A stretch of DNA of 64,000 bases from assembly GCA_028282905.1 (NCBI GenBank), contig JANQGW010000184.1, positions 1 to 64,000 of the forward strand. Direction: 5' to 3'. The translations under genes and the position numbers were made by a program. Of the stretch, positions 10,067-19,428 are shown one piece after another; position 1 is the stretch's first letter, and every line of letters starts with the position of its first letter. The notes under the pieces were generated by a model. That model searched no databases. It saw only the letters and a list, made by a program, of their open reading frames with translations, and had not been told where the DNA came from. The stretch is from Sedimentisphaerales bacterium (GTDB lineage: Bacteria > Planctomycetota > Phycisphaerae > Sedimentisphaerales > Anaerohalosphaeraceae).

Positions 10067-10969
10067 TTATTTCAAGGTTTGCTGCTTGCGGTATTCGTTG
10101 GGCGTCTGTCCTATGCGTTTTTTGAAGATGCGGTGAAAGAAATAGACATCATTAAAACCGATTCGATAGGCGATTTCATTGCAGCGAAGCGTTGTTGTCT
10201 TTAGCAGTGTTTTAGCGGCTTCGATACGAATAGACTGTTGATAGGCCAGTGGCGGGGCACCAAACTGTTTTTTAAACTCTCGAAAAAAGTACCCCTTTGA
10301 GACGGCGGCAATTTTTGCCAGCTCGTCCATCGTAATTTGATCAAAATAGTGTTCTTCGATATAGCTTTTGGCGCGTTCAAAGCGGGATTGAGAAAATGGT
10401 GTCTGATCACTCGAAACAGCGATTTCCACAAGAAAATTAAAAATTGTTGCCAAGTCATAGTGGGCCAGATATTGCGAATAAATTTGTGTACTGTTCAGGT
10501 GGGTGATCGATTTTGCTAAAAGGCTTTGCAGATTATACATTTGGTCCATTGACAGGGTAACATGCGATTCGAGAGAAATATCATATCCCGTATGAAGAGA
10601 TAAGAGTTGGTCAAAGGGGAGTCTCAATGATTGACGCATCGATTCATAGGCGAAAGTGATCTCAGAATATACTGATTGTTTCCATCGCGAGACGAAATCG
10701 TGGTATTGCCCCGGGCCAATCAGAACGCAAGTTCCCGGCTGGGCAGGATGAAAACGCCCTTCAATGGAGTATTCGCCGTAACCGCTGGTGTAAAGCACGA
10801 TGTGGTAGAAGTCGTGTTTGTGGCTCACGAAGGTCTTTTTCTGGCCGACAGGATGCGTCTGATCCACGGTGGCATGAAGAAAACTGGGGGTATATTGGCT
10901 TTTATTATAGAAAATTGACGCAGCCTGCGGGGGTATTTGGGGCTTAATTGTTTGGACATATCGCTTCAT
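10067..10969 (-). CDS. AraC-family transcriptional regulator
   Basis: Two-domain AraC regulator of 300 residues. The N-terminal cupin-like sensing domain (about 15-160) includes KHDFYHIVLYTSGYGEYSIE. The C-terminal double helix-turn-helix (about 195-295) includes MDELAKIAAVSKGYFFREFKK and CNEIAYRIGFNDVYFFHRIFK, ending RIGQTPNEYRK. The ATG at 10969 (MKRYVQ) is chosen; an upstream ATG at 10996 would add nine residues (MAFYCTKVT) but has no visible ribosome site. Effectors of such regulators are usually sugars. It is convergent with the glycoside-hydrolase-like gene and divergent from the URO-D-like gene, so either flank could be its target. Confidence 0.88.
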   Translation of the reverse strand: MKRYVQTIKPQIPPQAASIFYNKSQYTPSFLHATVDQTHPVGQKKTFVSHKHDFYHIVLYTSGYGEYSIEGRFHPAQPGTCVLIGPGQYHDFVSRWKQSVYSEITFAYESMRQSLRLPFDQLLSLHTGYDISLESHVTLSMDQMYNLQSLLAKSITHLNSTQIYSQYLAHYDLATIFNFLVEIAVSSDQTPFSQSRFERAKSYIEEHYFDQITMDELAKIAAVSKGYFFREFKKQFGAPPLAYQQSIRIEAAKTLLKTTTLRCNEIAYRIGFNDVYFFHRIFKKRIGQTPNEYRKQQTLK

Positions 10970-11027
10970 GGTCACTTTTGTGCAATAAAAAGCCATTATT
11001 GTTAATTTTATATGCTTCTTATTGTAC

Positions 11028-11033
11028 TATAAT
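11028..11033 (+). promoter_or_regulatory. candidate -10 element for the URO-D-like gene
   Basis: TATAAT lies 58 bases before the ATG at 11092 in the 95-122-base divergent interval with the AraC gene. No matching -35 is seen, which is consistent with an AraC-activated promoter but does not prove it. Confidence 0.35.
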
Positions 11034-11091
11034 GCAGCTTTAATGGCAAGCGGAAAGCCTGCCCTACGTTTTCGTTAAGGTGTTTTGCGGT

Positions 11092-12129
11092 ATGAATCAA
11101 ACTCAATGGGATACACTTTTAAGTGTCGTGAACGGGCAGGTTCTGCCCGAAATACCAACAGGTTTTATCATTGACTGCCCGTGGCTGCCGGGTTGGTATG
11201 GTGTCAGTACGCTTGACTATTTCACCGATGACGATTGCTGGTTTCAGGCGAACAAAAAGGCGATCGAAACCTTCCCGGAGACAATTTTTCTGCCCGGTTT
11301 CTGGGCCGAATACGGCATGTGTACCGAACCGAGCGCATTTGGGGCCAAATGCCAGTGGTTCAAAGATACCATGCCCCATGCGGATAAGATATTCCGGGAT
11401 ATATCGGAAATAGATTTATTATCCAAGCCCAATGTACGCACCGACGGCTTGCTGCCGTTTGTCATTCAGCGCCTCAAACGTATGCGGCCTCACATCGAAT
11501 CCATGGGCCATCAGATCAGATTTGCCGTGGCAAGGGGGCCGCTCAACATCGCCTCATTCCTGCTGGGAACCACCGAATTTATGATGGGGATGATGACTGA
11601 CCCGGATCGATGCCACAAACTTGTCGATTTGATTACTGATTTTTTGATTGATTGGATTGGCTTCCAAATTGAATGTTTTCCGACGATTGAAGGGATTTTC
11701 CTGCTGGACGATATTATTGGATTTGTCGGTGATCAGCAGTGCAGCGAATACGTCGTTCCCAGCTTAAAGAGAATCTACGGAGCTTTTGATGCCAAAATCA
11801 ATATGCTTCACAATGATGCAAATGGGCTGGTTTGTGCCCGGTATCTTTCTCAGATGGGCGTCAATTTATTTAATCCCAGTTTTGAGCACAGCATACAAGA
11901 GCTAAAAGAACTGACCAACAACAAGGTGGCCATCTTGGGCAATATTCCGCCTCGTGATGTACTGGCTCAGGGAACGGAACAGGAAGTCCAGGCTGCTGTA
12001 AAGAACTCGGTCGCAGGGCTTGAGGACAGGTCAAGAATCATCCTGTCTTGCGGCGGTGGAATGCCCCAGGATGTTTCCAACAGCAATATTGACGCATTTA
12101 TTGCCGCTGCAGATATGGATTCCAAGTAA
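11092..12129 (+). CDS. Uroporphyrinogen decarboxylase (URO-D) family protein, non-heme subgroup
   Basis: 345-residue URO-D-fold protein. ATG 11092 (MNQTQWDTLL) is preferred; a GTG at 11080 would add four residues. Visible family signatures: RFAVARGPLNIASFLLG and PTIEGIFLLDDIIGFVG in the middle, and a C-terminal ILSCGGGMPQDVS with Cys. Related proteins include MtaA/CmuA corrinoid methyltransferases and many uncharacterised Planctomycete proteins in sugar loci. There is no corrinoid-binding protein or methyltransferase partner in the window and no other heme gene, so true heme synthesis (HemE) is unlikely. It is divergent from AraC and followed by a prepilin-like gene in the same direction. The substrate is unknown. 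Confidence 0.78.
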   Translation: MNQTQWDTLLSVVNGQVLPEIPTGFIIDCPWLPGWYGVSTLDYFTDDDCWFQANKKAIETFPETIFLPGFWAEYGMCTEPSAFGAKCQWFKDTMPHADKIFRDISEIDLLSKPNVRTDGLLPFVIQRLKRMRPHIESMGHQIRFAVARGPLNIASFLLGTTEFMMGMMTDPDRCHKLVDLITDFLIDWIGFQIECFPTIEGIFLLDDIIGFVGDQQCSEYVVPSLKRIYGAFDAKINMLHNDANGLVCARYLSQMGVNLFNPSFEHSIQELKELTNNKVAILGNIPPRDVLAQGTEQEVQAAVKNSVAGLEDRSRIILSCGGGMPQDVSNSNIDAFIAAADMDSK

Positions 12130-12208
12130 AAGAGAATGATTTTGGTATGTTCAAATGAATCAAGGTGTCATAAGTCATCTGTTTTCGTTTTACAGGAAAG
12201 GTAGAATT

Positions 12209-13066
12209 ATGAGAAAGCGAGGATTTACGCTTATTGAACTGCTGGTGGTCATCGCGATTATTGCACTGCTGATGGCAATTATCATGCCGAGCCTGCATTT
12301 AGTTAAGATGAAGGCCGCATCGATTCTCTGCATGACTAATGTCAAAAATCTTGCTTTGGGCTGGTATTCCTATCAGGAAGAAAATGACGGTAAAATGATG
12401 GCGGGACGATTCGATGGCGTTACCGTCAATGGTAAGACGGTTCCCGGCTGGATCAATACTCCCCATACCGATGAGGACAATCAGTCAGCAACCCGGTTAA
12501 GCCCTACGAGCAGAAATGTTGTGACGGATGAAGATGAGATCAGGGGGATTATGGCAGGCGCGTTATATCCATATTTGGAATCGCCCGGCGTTTTCAATTG
12601 CCCTGCAGATAAAGTCAAATCGCTTTATGACACCGTCGATCCAGAAAAATTTGTAACCTATGCAATTCCTGTGTGCCTGGCCGGTGATACCTCCTATCGA
12701 ATTACGAAATTTTCACGGATTACCTCGCCTTCAATGCGCTACAATTTTGTGGAGACAGCGGAAGAAAGAAACTTTACCATGGCGGCTCACTGGGTATTCG
12801 GCGTTCCGGAGTTAACCGGCAGAGACGATTATGTCTGGTGGGGACCGATGGCTGTCAACCATGGCGATGCCAGCATTCTGGGCTTTTGTGACGGCCATGC
12901 GGAAGTGCGAAAATGGCAGAATCCCTGGACAAAAGAGCGAGTTGTCAAACTTTCTCAGCAGGGGACAGATACCTATGCCATCGATACTGCCAGTGGACAT
13001 ACAAGCGATAATTCTGAAGACCTTGCTTACATGGCAAAGGGCTGGCCGTATCAACGAAGAAAATAG
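12209..13066 (+). CDS. Prepilin-like protein with N-terminal methylation site and H-X9-DG motif
   Basis: 285 residues. ATG 12209 has AGGAAAGG upstream and places the type IV prepilin leader correctly: [20 protein letters not shown], with Glu at +5 after the cleavage site; an upstream ATG at 12155 would bury the leader behind 18 residues. After the helix comes a variable soluble domain, and near the C-terminus H-GDASILGFC-DG matches the H-X9-DG signature common in Planctomycete DUF1559-type pseudopilins. Such proteins occur in many copies and are thought to be secreted or assembled by a type II secretion-like apparatus; no pilus machinery genes are nearby. It sits between the URO-D-like gene and the Gfo/Idh operon. 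Confidence 0.85.
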   Translation: MRKRGFTLIELLVVIAIIALLMAIIMPSLHLVKMKAASILCMTNVKNLALGWYSYQEENDGKMMAGRFDGVTVNGKTVPGWINTPHTDEDNQSATRLSPTSRNVVTDEDEIRGIMAGALYPYLESPGVFNCPADKVKSLYDTVDPEKFVTYAIPVCLAGDTSYRITKFSRITSPSMRYNFVETAEERNFTMAAHWVFGVPELTGRDDYVWWGPMAVNHGDASILGFCDGHAEVRKWQNPWTKERVVKLSQQGTDTYAIDTASGHTSDNSEDLAYMAKGWPYQRRK

Positions 13067-13165
13067 TCAAAAAATGTGTTTGCGGGAAGAGATTTTGTTA
13101 TCATAATAGTTTAGGCCGCTCACAGTTCTGTAATGTTTCATTGCGGCAAAAACAATACAGACCTA

Positions 13166-13194
13166 TTGGGCAAATTTGATTTCCATATTATATA
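13166..13194 (+). promoter_or_regulatory. candidate promoter of the Gfo/Idh-DUF6807-sulfatase-ThuA operon
   Basis: TTGGGC (13166-13171), spacer of exactly 17 bases, TATATA (13189-13194), 25 bases before the ATG at 13220. It is the only good sigma70-like match in the 153-base gap after the prepilin-like gene. Confidence 0.42.
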
Positions 13195-13219
13195 TAAATG
13201 TCAGTGAATAAGGACAAGT

Positions 13220-14515
13220 ATGAAAAGGCGTGATTTCTGTAAAGCTGCAATGGTAGTGCCGTTTATCATTCCGAGCAGTGTATCGGGTACAAATGCGCCA
13301 AGCAACCGGATTAATATCGCATCCATCGGAACCGGACGAATGGGTTTCGGTGACATGCGAAGTTGTTTGTATCAGGGCCTTGATAAAAATGTGAGAATCG
13401 TTGCGGTTTGTGATGTTGACAGCAAACGGGCGATGGCTGCGAAAAAAACGGTTGATGATATATATGCCAAAGAACTCGGACAGGGCAAAGTTGACGGCGT
13501 GCAGGTTTACAGTGATTACCGGAAATTGCTTGAGCGAAAGGATATTGACGGTGTGACGATTTCGACGCCTGACCATTGGCACGCCCTGATTGCCATCGCG
13601 GCAGCAAACTCGGGCAAGGATATTTATCTTCAAAAGCCGCTGACTTACTCGATTGCTGAAGGTCAAAGACTCGTTGAGGCCGTACGGCGGAACAAAGTTA
13701 TTCTGCAGACGGGTTCACAGCAGCGGTCCAGCGTTTATTTTCGCAAGTCTTGTGAATTAGTGCGTAACGGACGCATTGGAAAACTGCAGCGAATTGAGGT
13801 TGTGATGCCGACTGATCACGGTCGGGCAGACGCCCCTCAGATGAACGTTCCAGAGAATCTTAATTATGACATGTGGCTTGGCCCTGCATCTCCAACATCC
13901 TATACGGAGCAGCGAGTGCATCCTCAAAATGGGTTTGGCAGGCCGGGGTGGCTTCAGATCGAGCAGTATTGCCGCGGCATGATTACGGGGTGGGGTTCTC
14001 ATATGTATGATATCGCCCAATGGGCATTGGGTGTTGATGCCCATTCCGGCCCGGTGAAGGTAAAGGCCGACGCGGAATTTCCGGACCGCGGCTTATTCAA
14101 TGTTCATGTTGGGTTTACCGCTGAGGCGGAATATGCCAACGGTGTGAAGATGATTTCGCACAGCGGAAAGGCGGGGGTGAAATTCATTGGCACCGACGGC
14201 TGGATATGGGTGGAACGGGGATCATTTAATGCGCATGATCGAAATATTTTCCGTGAGAAGATGGGGCCCGGTGATGCCAAGCTCATGGTGAGTGAAAATC
14301 ACATGTCCAACTTTCTTGAAAGCATGCGGTCGCGGAAAGACCCCATTGCTCCGGTCGAGGTTGGCCATCGCTCAAACAGCGTTTGCGTTATACACCATAT
14401 TGCCATGAAGCTAAAACGGCAGTTGCAATGGAATCCCAAAGAGGAGCGTTTTCTGAACGATGATGAGGCGAGTGCGATGCTGGATTATAAACATCGCGAG
14501 CCTTGGACTGTCTAA
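13220..14515 (+). CDS. Gfo/Idh/MocA-family oxidoreductase with twin-arginine leader
   Basis: 431 residues. The N-terminus MKRRDFCKAAMVVPFII is a short Tat-type leader; AAGGA lies seven bases before the ATG. NAD(P)-binding Rossmann part about 30-170 (ASIGTGRMGFGDM, later AVCDVDSKR, STPDHWHA); substrate part about 170-420 (GMITGWGSHMYDIAQW). The usual EKP catalytic-site signature reads QKP here (YLQKPLTYS); Lys, the catalytic residue, is kept. Family members oxidise or reduce sugars and cyclitols with NAD(P); exported Planctomycete copies probably act on extracytoplasmic sugars. First gene of the operon that ends at the terminator at 19340; strongly similar to the enzyme at 17930, so a paralogue pair within one operon. 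Confidence 0.9.
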   Translation: MKRRDFCKAAMVVPFIIPSSVSGTNAPSNRINIASIGTGRMGFGDMRSCLYQGLDKNVRIVAVCDVDSKRAMAAKKTVDDIYAKELGQGKVDGVQVYSDYRKLLERKDIDGVTISTPDHWHALIAIAAANSGKDIYLQKPLTYSIAEGQRLVEAVRRNKVILQTGSQQRSSVYFRKSCELVRNGRIGKLQRIEVVMPTDHGRADAPQMNVPENLNYDMWLGPASPTSYTEQRVHPQNGFGRPGWLQIEQYCRGMITGWGSHMYDIAQWALGVDAHSGPVKVKADAEFPDRGLFNVHVGFTAEAEYANGVKMISHSGKAGVKFIGTDGWIWVERGSFNAHDRNIFREKMGPGDAKLMVSENHMSNFLESMRSRKDPIAPVEVGHRSNSVCVIHHIAMKLKRQLQWNPKEERFLNDDEASAMLDYKHREPWTV

Positions 14516-14554
14516 TTTAATAATAAAATACAGGCTTTGGGGAAAGATAAATTC

Positions 14555-15571
14555 ATGATGAGCAAGGACGGTATGAGACAAATTCAGTTATCGAAGGTCA
14601 TTTCGATGATTGCCTTGGCTTCAGTTTCCATTTATGTGTTTGCTGAGGCAGAGGCTTCAGATTCTATAGTTGCCCTGAAAAACAATAAAACAATCACACT
14701 TTCCTGTGGCGACGACACTATCCTGAGTTATTATCATGCAGTGCATGATGTCCCGGAAGGCGTGAATCCGGCATATCGGCGCAGCGGATTTATTCATCCT
14801 CTTTATTCTCCGTCCGAGCATATTCTGACACGCATTCAGCCGCCGGACCATTATCATCATTACGGTATCTGGGCTCCATGGACGAAAACACATATTGACG
14901 GCAAAGAAGTGGACTTCTGGAATCTGGCCAAAAAACAGGGGACTGTTCGTTTTGCGGAGTTGCTTTCTACTCATTCAGGTTCCGATGCCGGTGGGTTTAA
15001 GGTTCGCCAGGAGCATGTGCAGTTTTTACCCGAGGGTAAACAGCGGATTGCCATGAATGAGGTCTGGAGTGTGAAGGCTTCCGTTTGTACGGTTGAACAA
15101 AAACGTGTTTGGGTCATAGATATTGCCAGTGAATTAACGAATATTCTGGACACACCGGTCATACTGGACCAGTATCGATACGGTGGGGGTGTGGGATTCC
15201 GTGCTACGGAACAGTGGACCAAAGAAAACTGTACTGTGCTGACTTCGGAGGGCAAGACACGCAAAGACGCTGACGGCACACGTGCCCGATGGTGTGATGT
15301 TAATGGCGAAACAGGCAATAAAAATCACAGCAGCGGCGTTCTGTTTATGAGTCACCCGGATAATCGAGAGCATCCGGAACCGATGCGGGTTTGGCCGGAA
15401 AACTCGGTCGGCGGCAGAGGGGAGATGTTTTTTGAGTTTTGCCCCATCCGGCTTAAAGGCTGGACACTTGAGCCGGGCAAGAAATATGTGCTGCGATATC
15501 GATTGATTGTCTATGACGGAAAGCTCAAACCTGAAACCATGGAGGCTTTGTGGCAGGAGTATGTAAAATAA
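14555..15571 (+). CDS. DUF6807 (PmoA-like) exported protein
   Basis: 338 residues if ATG 14555 is used (GGGGA 11 bases upstream); ATG 14573 (MRQIQLSK) is an alternative that places the signal peptide at the very N-terminus. A signal sequence ([17 protein letters not shown]) precedes the mature domain. The region [33 protein letters not shown] is characteristic of the DUF6807 family that databases call PmoA because of an early misannotation; no methane oxidation is implied. Histidines in DHYHHYG look like a ligand or metal site. Members are common beside Gfo/Idh oxidoreductases and ThuA in Planctomycetes and Bacteroidetes sugar loci. The next gene overlaps its 3' end by 22 bases, which suggests translational coupling. 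Confidence 0.8.
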   Translation: MMSKDGMRQIQLSKVISMIALASVSIYVFAEAEASDSIVALKNNKTITLSCGDDTILSYYHAVHDVPEGVNPAYRRSGFIHPLYSPSEHILTRIQPPDHYHHYGIWAPWTKTHIDGKEVDFWNLAKKQGTVRFAELLSTHSGSDAGGFKVRQEHVQFLPEGKQRIAMNEVWSVKASVCTVEQKRVWVIDIASELTNILDTPVILDQYRYGGGVGFRATEQWTKENCTVLTSEGKTRKDADGTRARWCDVNGETGNKNHSSGVLFMSHPDNREHPEPMRVWPENSVGGRGEMFFEFCPIRLKGWTLEPGKKYVLRYRLIVYDGKLKPETMEALWQEYVK

Positions 15572-17061
15572 AGAGTTTTTTTCTCAAAAACGGTTGCCTT
15601 TTGGGGGCTTACGCCGGGTTGTTGCTGGCGGTCAGTTGCCTGTTAGCAGGAGGGTGTGTTTGTGAAGCTGCCGGGTTACAGGAAGAGAGCCGAAAGGGTG
15701 GCGTTGCGAAAAATGTATTGCTGATTTGCGTTGACGATTTGCGGCCCGAGTTGAAATCATTTGGTAAGTCATATATAAAGTCTCCAAATATTGATCGGCT
15801 GGCCGAAGCGGGACGCGCATTTCACCATCATTATGTTAATGCCCCCAGCTGCGGGCCGTCACGTTATACTCTGCTGACCGGCCGCTACGGGCCAGCGGGA
15901 AATAACGCATTATTTCAGCGAGCCAAAGAAGCAGTCAAACAGCCGGACAGTGTGCCGCCGAGTATGCCGCAATGGTTCCGTCAGCACGGCTATACCACCG
16001 TCTCGGTTGGCAAGGTGTCCCATCATCCCGGCGGCCGCGGCGGCAAAGACTGGAATGACGATTCAATCATTGAAATTCCCAATGCCTGGGATCGACACCT
16101 GATGCCGGTCGGCGAGTGGCAGCACCCGCGAGGAGCGATGCACGGGCTGGCCAACGGCGAAATACGGATTAAACCGAGTGATATGGACGTTTTCCAGTCA
16201 ACTGCCGGGCCGGATAGTATTTACCCGGATGGACTTATTACCGAAGAGGCATTGAAGCAGCTTGATGAATTAACCGGTACCAACCGAAAACCATTTTTCC
16301 TTGCTGTTGGCATTATCCGTCCCCATCTTCCCTTTGGTGCCCCTGAAAAATATCTGGAACTCTACCGTGATGAGAAGTTGCCGCCTATCCCGCACGCCGA
16401 AAAGCCGACTGGTCGGACGACCTGGCACGGTTCCGGCGAATTCATGAATTATAACCGTTGGGGCAAAGATCCTCGAAAAGATCAGGCATTTGCAACAGAA
16501 GTTCGCCAACATTATGCGGCCTGTGTCAGCTATGCCGATGCGCAGATTGGAAGCATTCTCGATAAACTGAAAGAAACGGGTGCTGACAAAAATACCATCG
16601 TTGTTGTTTGGGGCGACCACGGCTGGCATTTGGGAGAGCATGGCATTTGGGGCAAACACGCTTTGTTTGAAGAATCGCTGCATTCACCGCTGATTATCTA
16701 TCATCCCGGAATCGACAGACCCGGCACAAAAACGGATGCGGTTGTGGAGACCATGGATGTATTCCCAACACTTTGCGAGCTCACAGATATTCCTGTTCCC
16801 GATTTTATACACGGCAGGTCTTTACAGCCTCTGCTGAAAAATCCCAAGGCGAAAGGGCATCCGGCTATCGCTTATACGGGAAGGGCAAATACGATTTGCA
16901 ACAACCGATACCGGCTTGTTGTTCATCGGGATGGCTCGAAGGAACTCTATGACCATACCACTAAAGAAAAAGAAACGGTTAATGTCGCCGATCATCATCC
17001 GGAGATCGTTAATGAACTGACGAAGCTGTTGAATCAAAGACTGGCGCTGAAGAAAAACTGA
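15550..17061 (+). CDS. Sulfatase, iduronate-2-sulfatase-like, probable lipoprotein
   Basis: 503 residues from GTG 15550, which has GGAGG four bases upstream inside the end of the preceding gene. A hydrophobic leader ends in LLAGGC, a near-lipobox, so probably membrane anchored. The formylglycine signature CGPSR (in [15 protein letters not shown]) is intact, with the metal-binding ICVDDLRPE near residue 60 and [12 protein letters not shown] in the second half, a pattern typical of iduronate-2-sulfatase-like type I sulfatases. The Cys must be converted to formylglycine by a maturase not encoded in the window. Expected role: removal of sulfate esters from uronic-acid-containing glycans outside the cytoplasm. 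It is operonic with two Gfo/Idh enzymes, DUF6807 and ThuA. Confidence 0.9.
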   Translation: MAGVCKIKSFFLKNGCLLGAYAGLLLAVSCLLAGGCVCEAAGLQEESRKGGVAKNVLLICVDDLRPELKSFGKSYIKSPNIDRLAEAGRAFHHHYVNAPSCGPSRYTLLTGRYGPAGNNALFQRAKEAVKQPDSVPPSMPQWFRQHGYTTVSVGKVSHHPGGRGGKDWNDDSIIEIPNAWDRHLMPVGEWQHPRGAMHGLANGEIRIKPSDMDVFQSTAGPDSIYPDGLITEEALKQLDELTGTNRKPFFLAVGIIRPHLPFGAPEKYLELYRDEKLPPIPHAEKPTGRTTWHGSGEFMNYNRWGKDPRKDQAFATEVRQHYAACVSYADAQIGSILDKLKETGADKNTIVVVWGDHGWHLGEHGIWGKHALFEESLHSPLIIYHPGIDRPGTKTDAVVETMDVFPTLCELTDIPVPDFIHGRSLQPLLKNPKAKGHPAIAYTGRANTICNNRYRLVVHRDGSKELYDHTTKEKETVNVADHHPEIVNELTKLLNQRLALKKN

Positions 17062-17096
17062 ATGAAAAGTTAAGTGTATTAAATAAAGGAAATACT

Positions 17097-17906
17097 ATGT
17101 CACTGGTGAACAAAATGAATAATGGGCATAAGAAAAATCGAAAACTCCTGTTTGCTTGTCTGGCGTTGCTGTTTTGCAGCAGCTTAAGCATGGCCGGCAA
17201 GCATGTCCTAATCTACACGAAAAACGGCAAGGGATTTGTCCATAAGAATATTGCTGCCAGTGTGAAGTGCCTGGAGAAAATATGTAAAGATAACGGCTGG
17301 ACATGTGAGTCCACGGACGACGCGTCGGTCTTTACAAAAGCGAAGATCAGCAAGTTTGATGTATTGGTTTTCTCGAACACCAACAATGAAACATTTGATA
17401 CCGAAGCACAAAAGCAGGTATTTAAAGAATATATTCAAAATGGCGGTGGATTCGTTGGGATTCACTCTGCCTGCGGATCAGAGCGAAATTGGCCCTGGTT
17501 CTGGGCCAATCTGGGCGGCAAGTTTATCCGGCATGCTCCGGGCTGTCAGGATTTTGATATTAAAGTCATCGACAAGAAACACCCTTCCACGAGTTTTCTG
17601 GGCGATGTCTGGAAATGGAAAAGTGATGAATTTTATTATCTAAACCACCTGAATCCGGGTATCCATGTCTTAATCGCGGGCGATCTGCGAACCATCAAAG
17701 ATCAGGGAAAGGACAAGTATCCCGGCGAAGTTTATGGCGATTATTTCCCATTGGCGTGGTGTCAAGAGTTTGACGGCGGCCGGCAATGGTACACCGCGCT
17801 TGGCCACATGGATGAGCATTATCAGGATGAGAATTTTATTCAGCATCTGACGGGTGGTATCCGCTGGGCCATGACAAAAAAAGAATCCAAAACAGAATCG
17901 AAATAA
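17097..17906 (+). CDS. ThuA-domain protein, exported
   Basis: 269 residues. Signal peptide about 14-37 (KNRKLLFACLALLFCSS, ending SMA|GKH). The mature part is a single ThuA / trehalose-utilisation domain with a class-I glutamine-amidotransferase-like fold: HVLIYTKNGKGFVH, VGIHSACGSE near residue 120, and HPST followed by W-x-DEFY. ThuA proteins accompany sugar oxidoreductases; the Rhizobium pair ThuA-ThuB forms or handles 3-keto disaccharides, so a step after sugar oxidation is plausible. AAAGGA lies eight bases before the ATG. Flanked by the sulfatase (35-base gap) and a Gfo/Idh enzyme (23-base gap), same operon. Confidence 0.85.
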   Translation: MSLVNKMNNGHKKNRKLLFACLALLFCSSLSMAGKHVLIYTKNGKGFVHKNIAASVKCLEKICKDNGWTCESTDDASVFTKAKISKFDVLVFSNTNNETFDTEAQKQVFKEYIQNGGGFVGIHSACGSERNWPWFWANLGGKFIRHAPGCQDFDIKVIDKKHPSTSFLGDVWKWKSDEFYYLNHLNPGIHVLIAGDLRTIKDQGKDKYPGEVYGDYFPLAWCQEFDGGRQWYTALGHMDEHYQDENFIQHLTGGIRWAMTKKESKTESK

Positions 17907-17929
17907 TCTTTTATCATAGGAGTCAAACG

Positions 17930-19315
17930 ATGAAGCGAAGAGATTTTCTTAAAAGCAGTGCAGCAGTGACGGCCGGGGCCTTCGGGATTCCGACAATAGT
18001 GTCCTCATCGGCCTTTGCCAAGTACCGCCCCAATGATAAAATTAATGTTGCCCAGATCGGCTTCGGTCGAATTGCGATGACGCATGACCTTCCGGAAACA
18101 ATCAAACACGATATGTGCCGTGTGGTGGCGGTGGCGGATGTGGACATGAATCGTGCAAAGCATGGTAAAAAATGGATCGACGGTTACTATGCCAAAAAAA
18201 CCGGTAAAGACAACTATATGGATACGAAGGTCTATCAGGATTACCGTGAAATGCTGCAGGATCCGAGTATCGATGCGGTGATTATCTCGACGCCGGACCA
18301 CTGGCACGCACAGCCGGCCATCGAAGCAGCTTTAAAGGGCATGGATGTCTATCTGCAGAAGCCGGCCGCTCTGACCATTGCTGAGGGCCGGATGATGAGC
18401 GATATCATGAGCCGGACGGGCACGATTTTCCAGATCGGCAGCCAGCAGCGGTCCGTTCGCCCGTGGCCCCATTTTAAAAAGGCCTGTGAATTAGTCCGAA
18501 ACGGAGCCGTCGGAAAAATCACGAATATCCAGATTGCGCTCGGTACCGATCCCGGCGGGAAGGATGAGCCGGAAATGCCGGTTCCTGCCAATCTGGATTA
18601 CGATTTGTGGCTTGGTTCCACACCGAACGTGTATTACACGGAAAAACGTGTTCACCCGCAAAAAGGGTACGGACGACCCGGTTGGCTTCGGTGTGAGCAG
18701 TTTGGCGCCGGCATGATTACCGGCTGGGGTGCTCATCACCTGGACACGGCCCATTGGGGCATGGGAACTGAATTTACCGGTCCGATTGAAGTGGAAGGAA
18801 CCGCTAAGTTCCCCACATCCGGCCTGTGGAATGTCCATGGGAATTATGACCTCCACTATAAATACGCTAACGGTGTGAAGATGCACGTTAGCAGTCAGTA
18901 TCCCAATGGCGTGAAGTTCATCGGTGAAGAAGGGTGGATCTTTGTGTCTCGCGGCAATGTCAAGGTGACTTCCAGTGATCCGAATGTCGGCGATTCTTCG
19001 ATGAAGGCATTGGATGCCAGCGATCCCAAGCTCTTGAAATATGATATCGGCCCGAATGGAATTAAACTCTATGAAAGCCCTGAACAGCACTTAGATTGGC
19101 TGGAGTGTATTCGCAGCCGCCGCCAACCGGTGGCTCCGGCTGAAGTGGCGCATCGCTCCTGCAGTGCGTGTCTGCTGGGGCACATTGCAATGAAACTGCC
19201 GCGTAAACTACGCTGGAATCCGAATACCGAGCAGTTTGTCAATGATGAGCAGGCCAATGCGATGCTTTCACGTCCGCAGCGGTCCGGTTACGGTACGACG
19301 AATATCAAGATGTAA
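17930..19315 (+). CDS. Gfo/Idh/MocA-family oxidoreductase with twin-arginine leader (second copy)
   Basis: 461 residues, AGGAG eight bases before ATG. Tat leader MKRRDFLKSSAAVTAG and cleavage region SSAFAKYR. Rossmann domain about 35-180 (VAQIGFGRIAMTH, ADVDMNR, STPDHWHAQP); QKP replaces EKP at the catalytic signature (YLQKPAALT), as in the copy at 13220. Shared RPGWL..EQ...GMITGWG.H with the first copy shows they are paralogues, with divergence in the substrate half, so perhaps different sugars or sequential steps. Last gene of the operon; the strong hairpin terminator follows after 24 bases. Confidence 0.9.
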   Translation: MKRRDFLKSSAAVTAGAFGIPTIVSSSAFAKYRPNDKINVAQIGFGRIAMTHDLPETIKHDMCRVVAVADVDMNRAKHGKKWIDGYYAKKTGKDNYMDTKVYQDYREMLQDPSIDAVIISTPDHWHAQPAIEAALKGMDVYLQKPAALTIAEGRMMSDIMSRTGTIFQIGSQQRSVRPWPHFKKACELVRNGAVGKITNIQIALGTDPGGKDEPEMPVPANLDYDLWLGSTPNVYYTEKRVHPQKGYGRPGWLRCEQFGAGMITGWGAHHLDTAHWGMGTEFTGPIEVEGTAKFPTSGLWNVHGNYDLHYKYANGVKMHVSSQYPNGVKFIGEEGWIFVSRGNVKVTSSDPNVGDSSMKALDASDPKLLKYDIGPNGIKLYESPEQHLDWLECIRSRRQPVAPAEVAHRSCSACLLGHIAMKLPRKLRWNPNTEQFVNDEQANAMLSRPQRSGYGTTNIKM

Positions 19316-19339
19316 TTCGCATCTGTTAAGAGAAATAGT

Positions 19340-19378
19340 GTGGCTCAAGCTGACGAGGGGACAGCTTGGGTCACTTTT
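19340..19378 (+). terminator. Intrinsic terminator of the Gfo/Idh operon
   Basis: Thirteen-base arms (GTGGCTCAAGCTG at 19340-19352 and CAGCTTGGGTCAC at 19362-19374, two G-T pairs) around a nine-base loop, followed by TTTT. It ends the transcript of the five-gene operon and separates it from the lipoprotein oxidoreductase at 19429. Confidence 0.75.
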
Positions 19379-19428
19379 ACGAATGGTTGTCAGATAAAAA
19401 TCAGGATTATTGGAAGGTCTGATGTGTT

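Noticed and set aside
14555-15571. Methane monooxygenase-like (PmoA) annotation taken literally
   Set aside because: The family name comes from a misannotation; the protein is a soluble exported DUF6807 protein.
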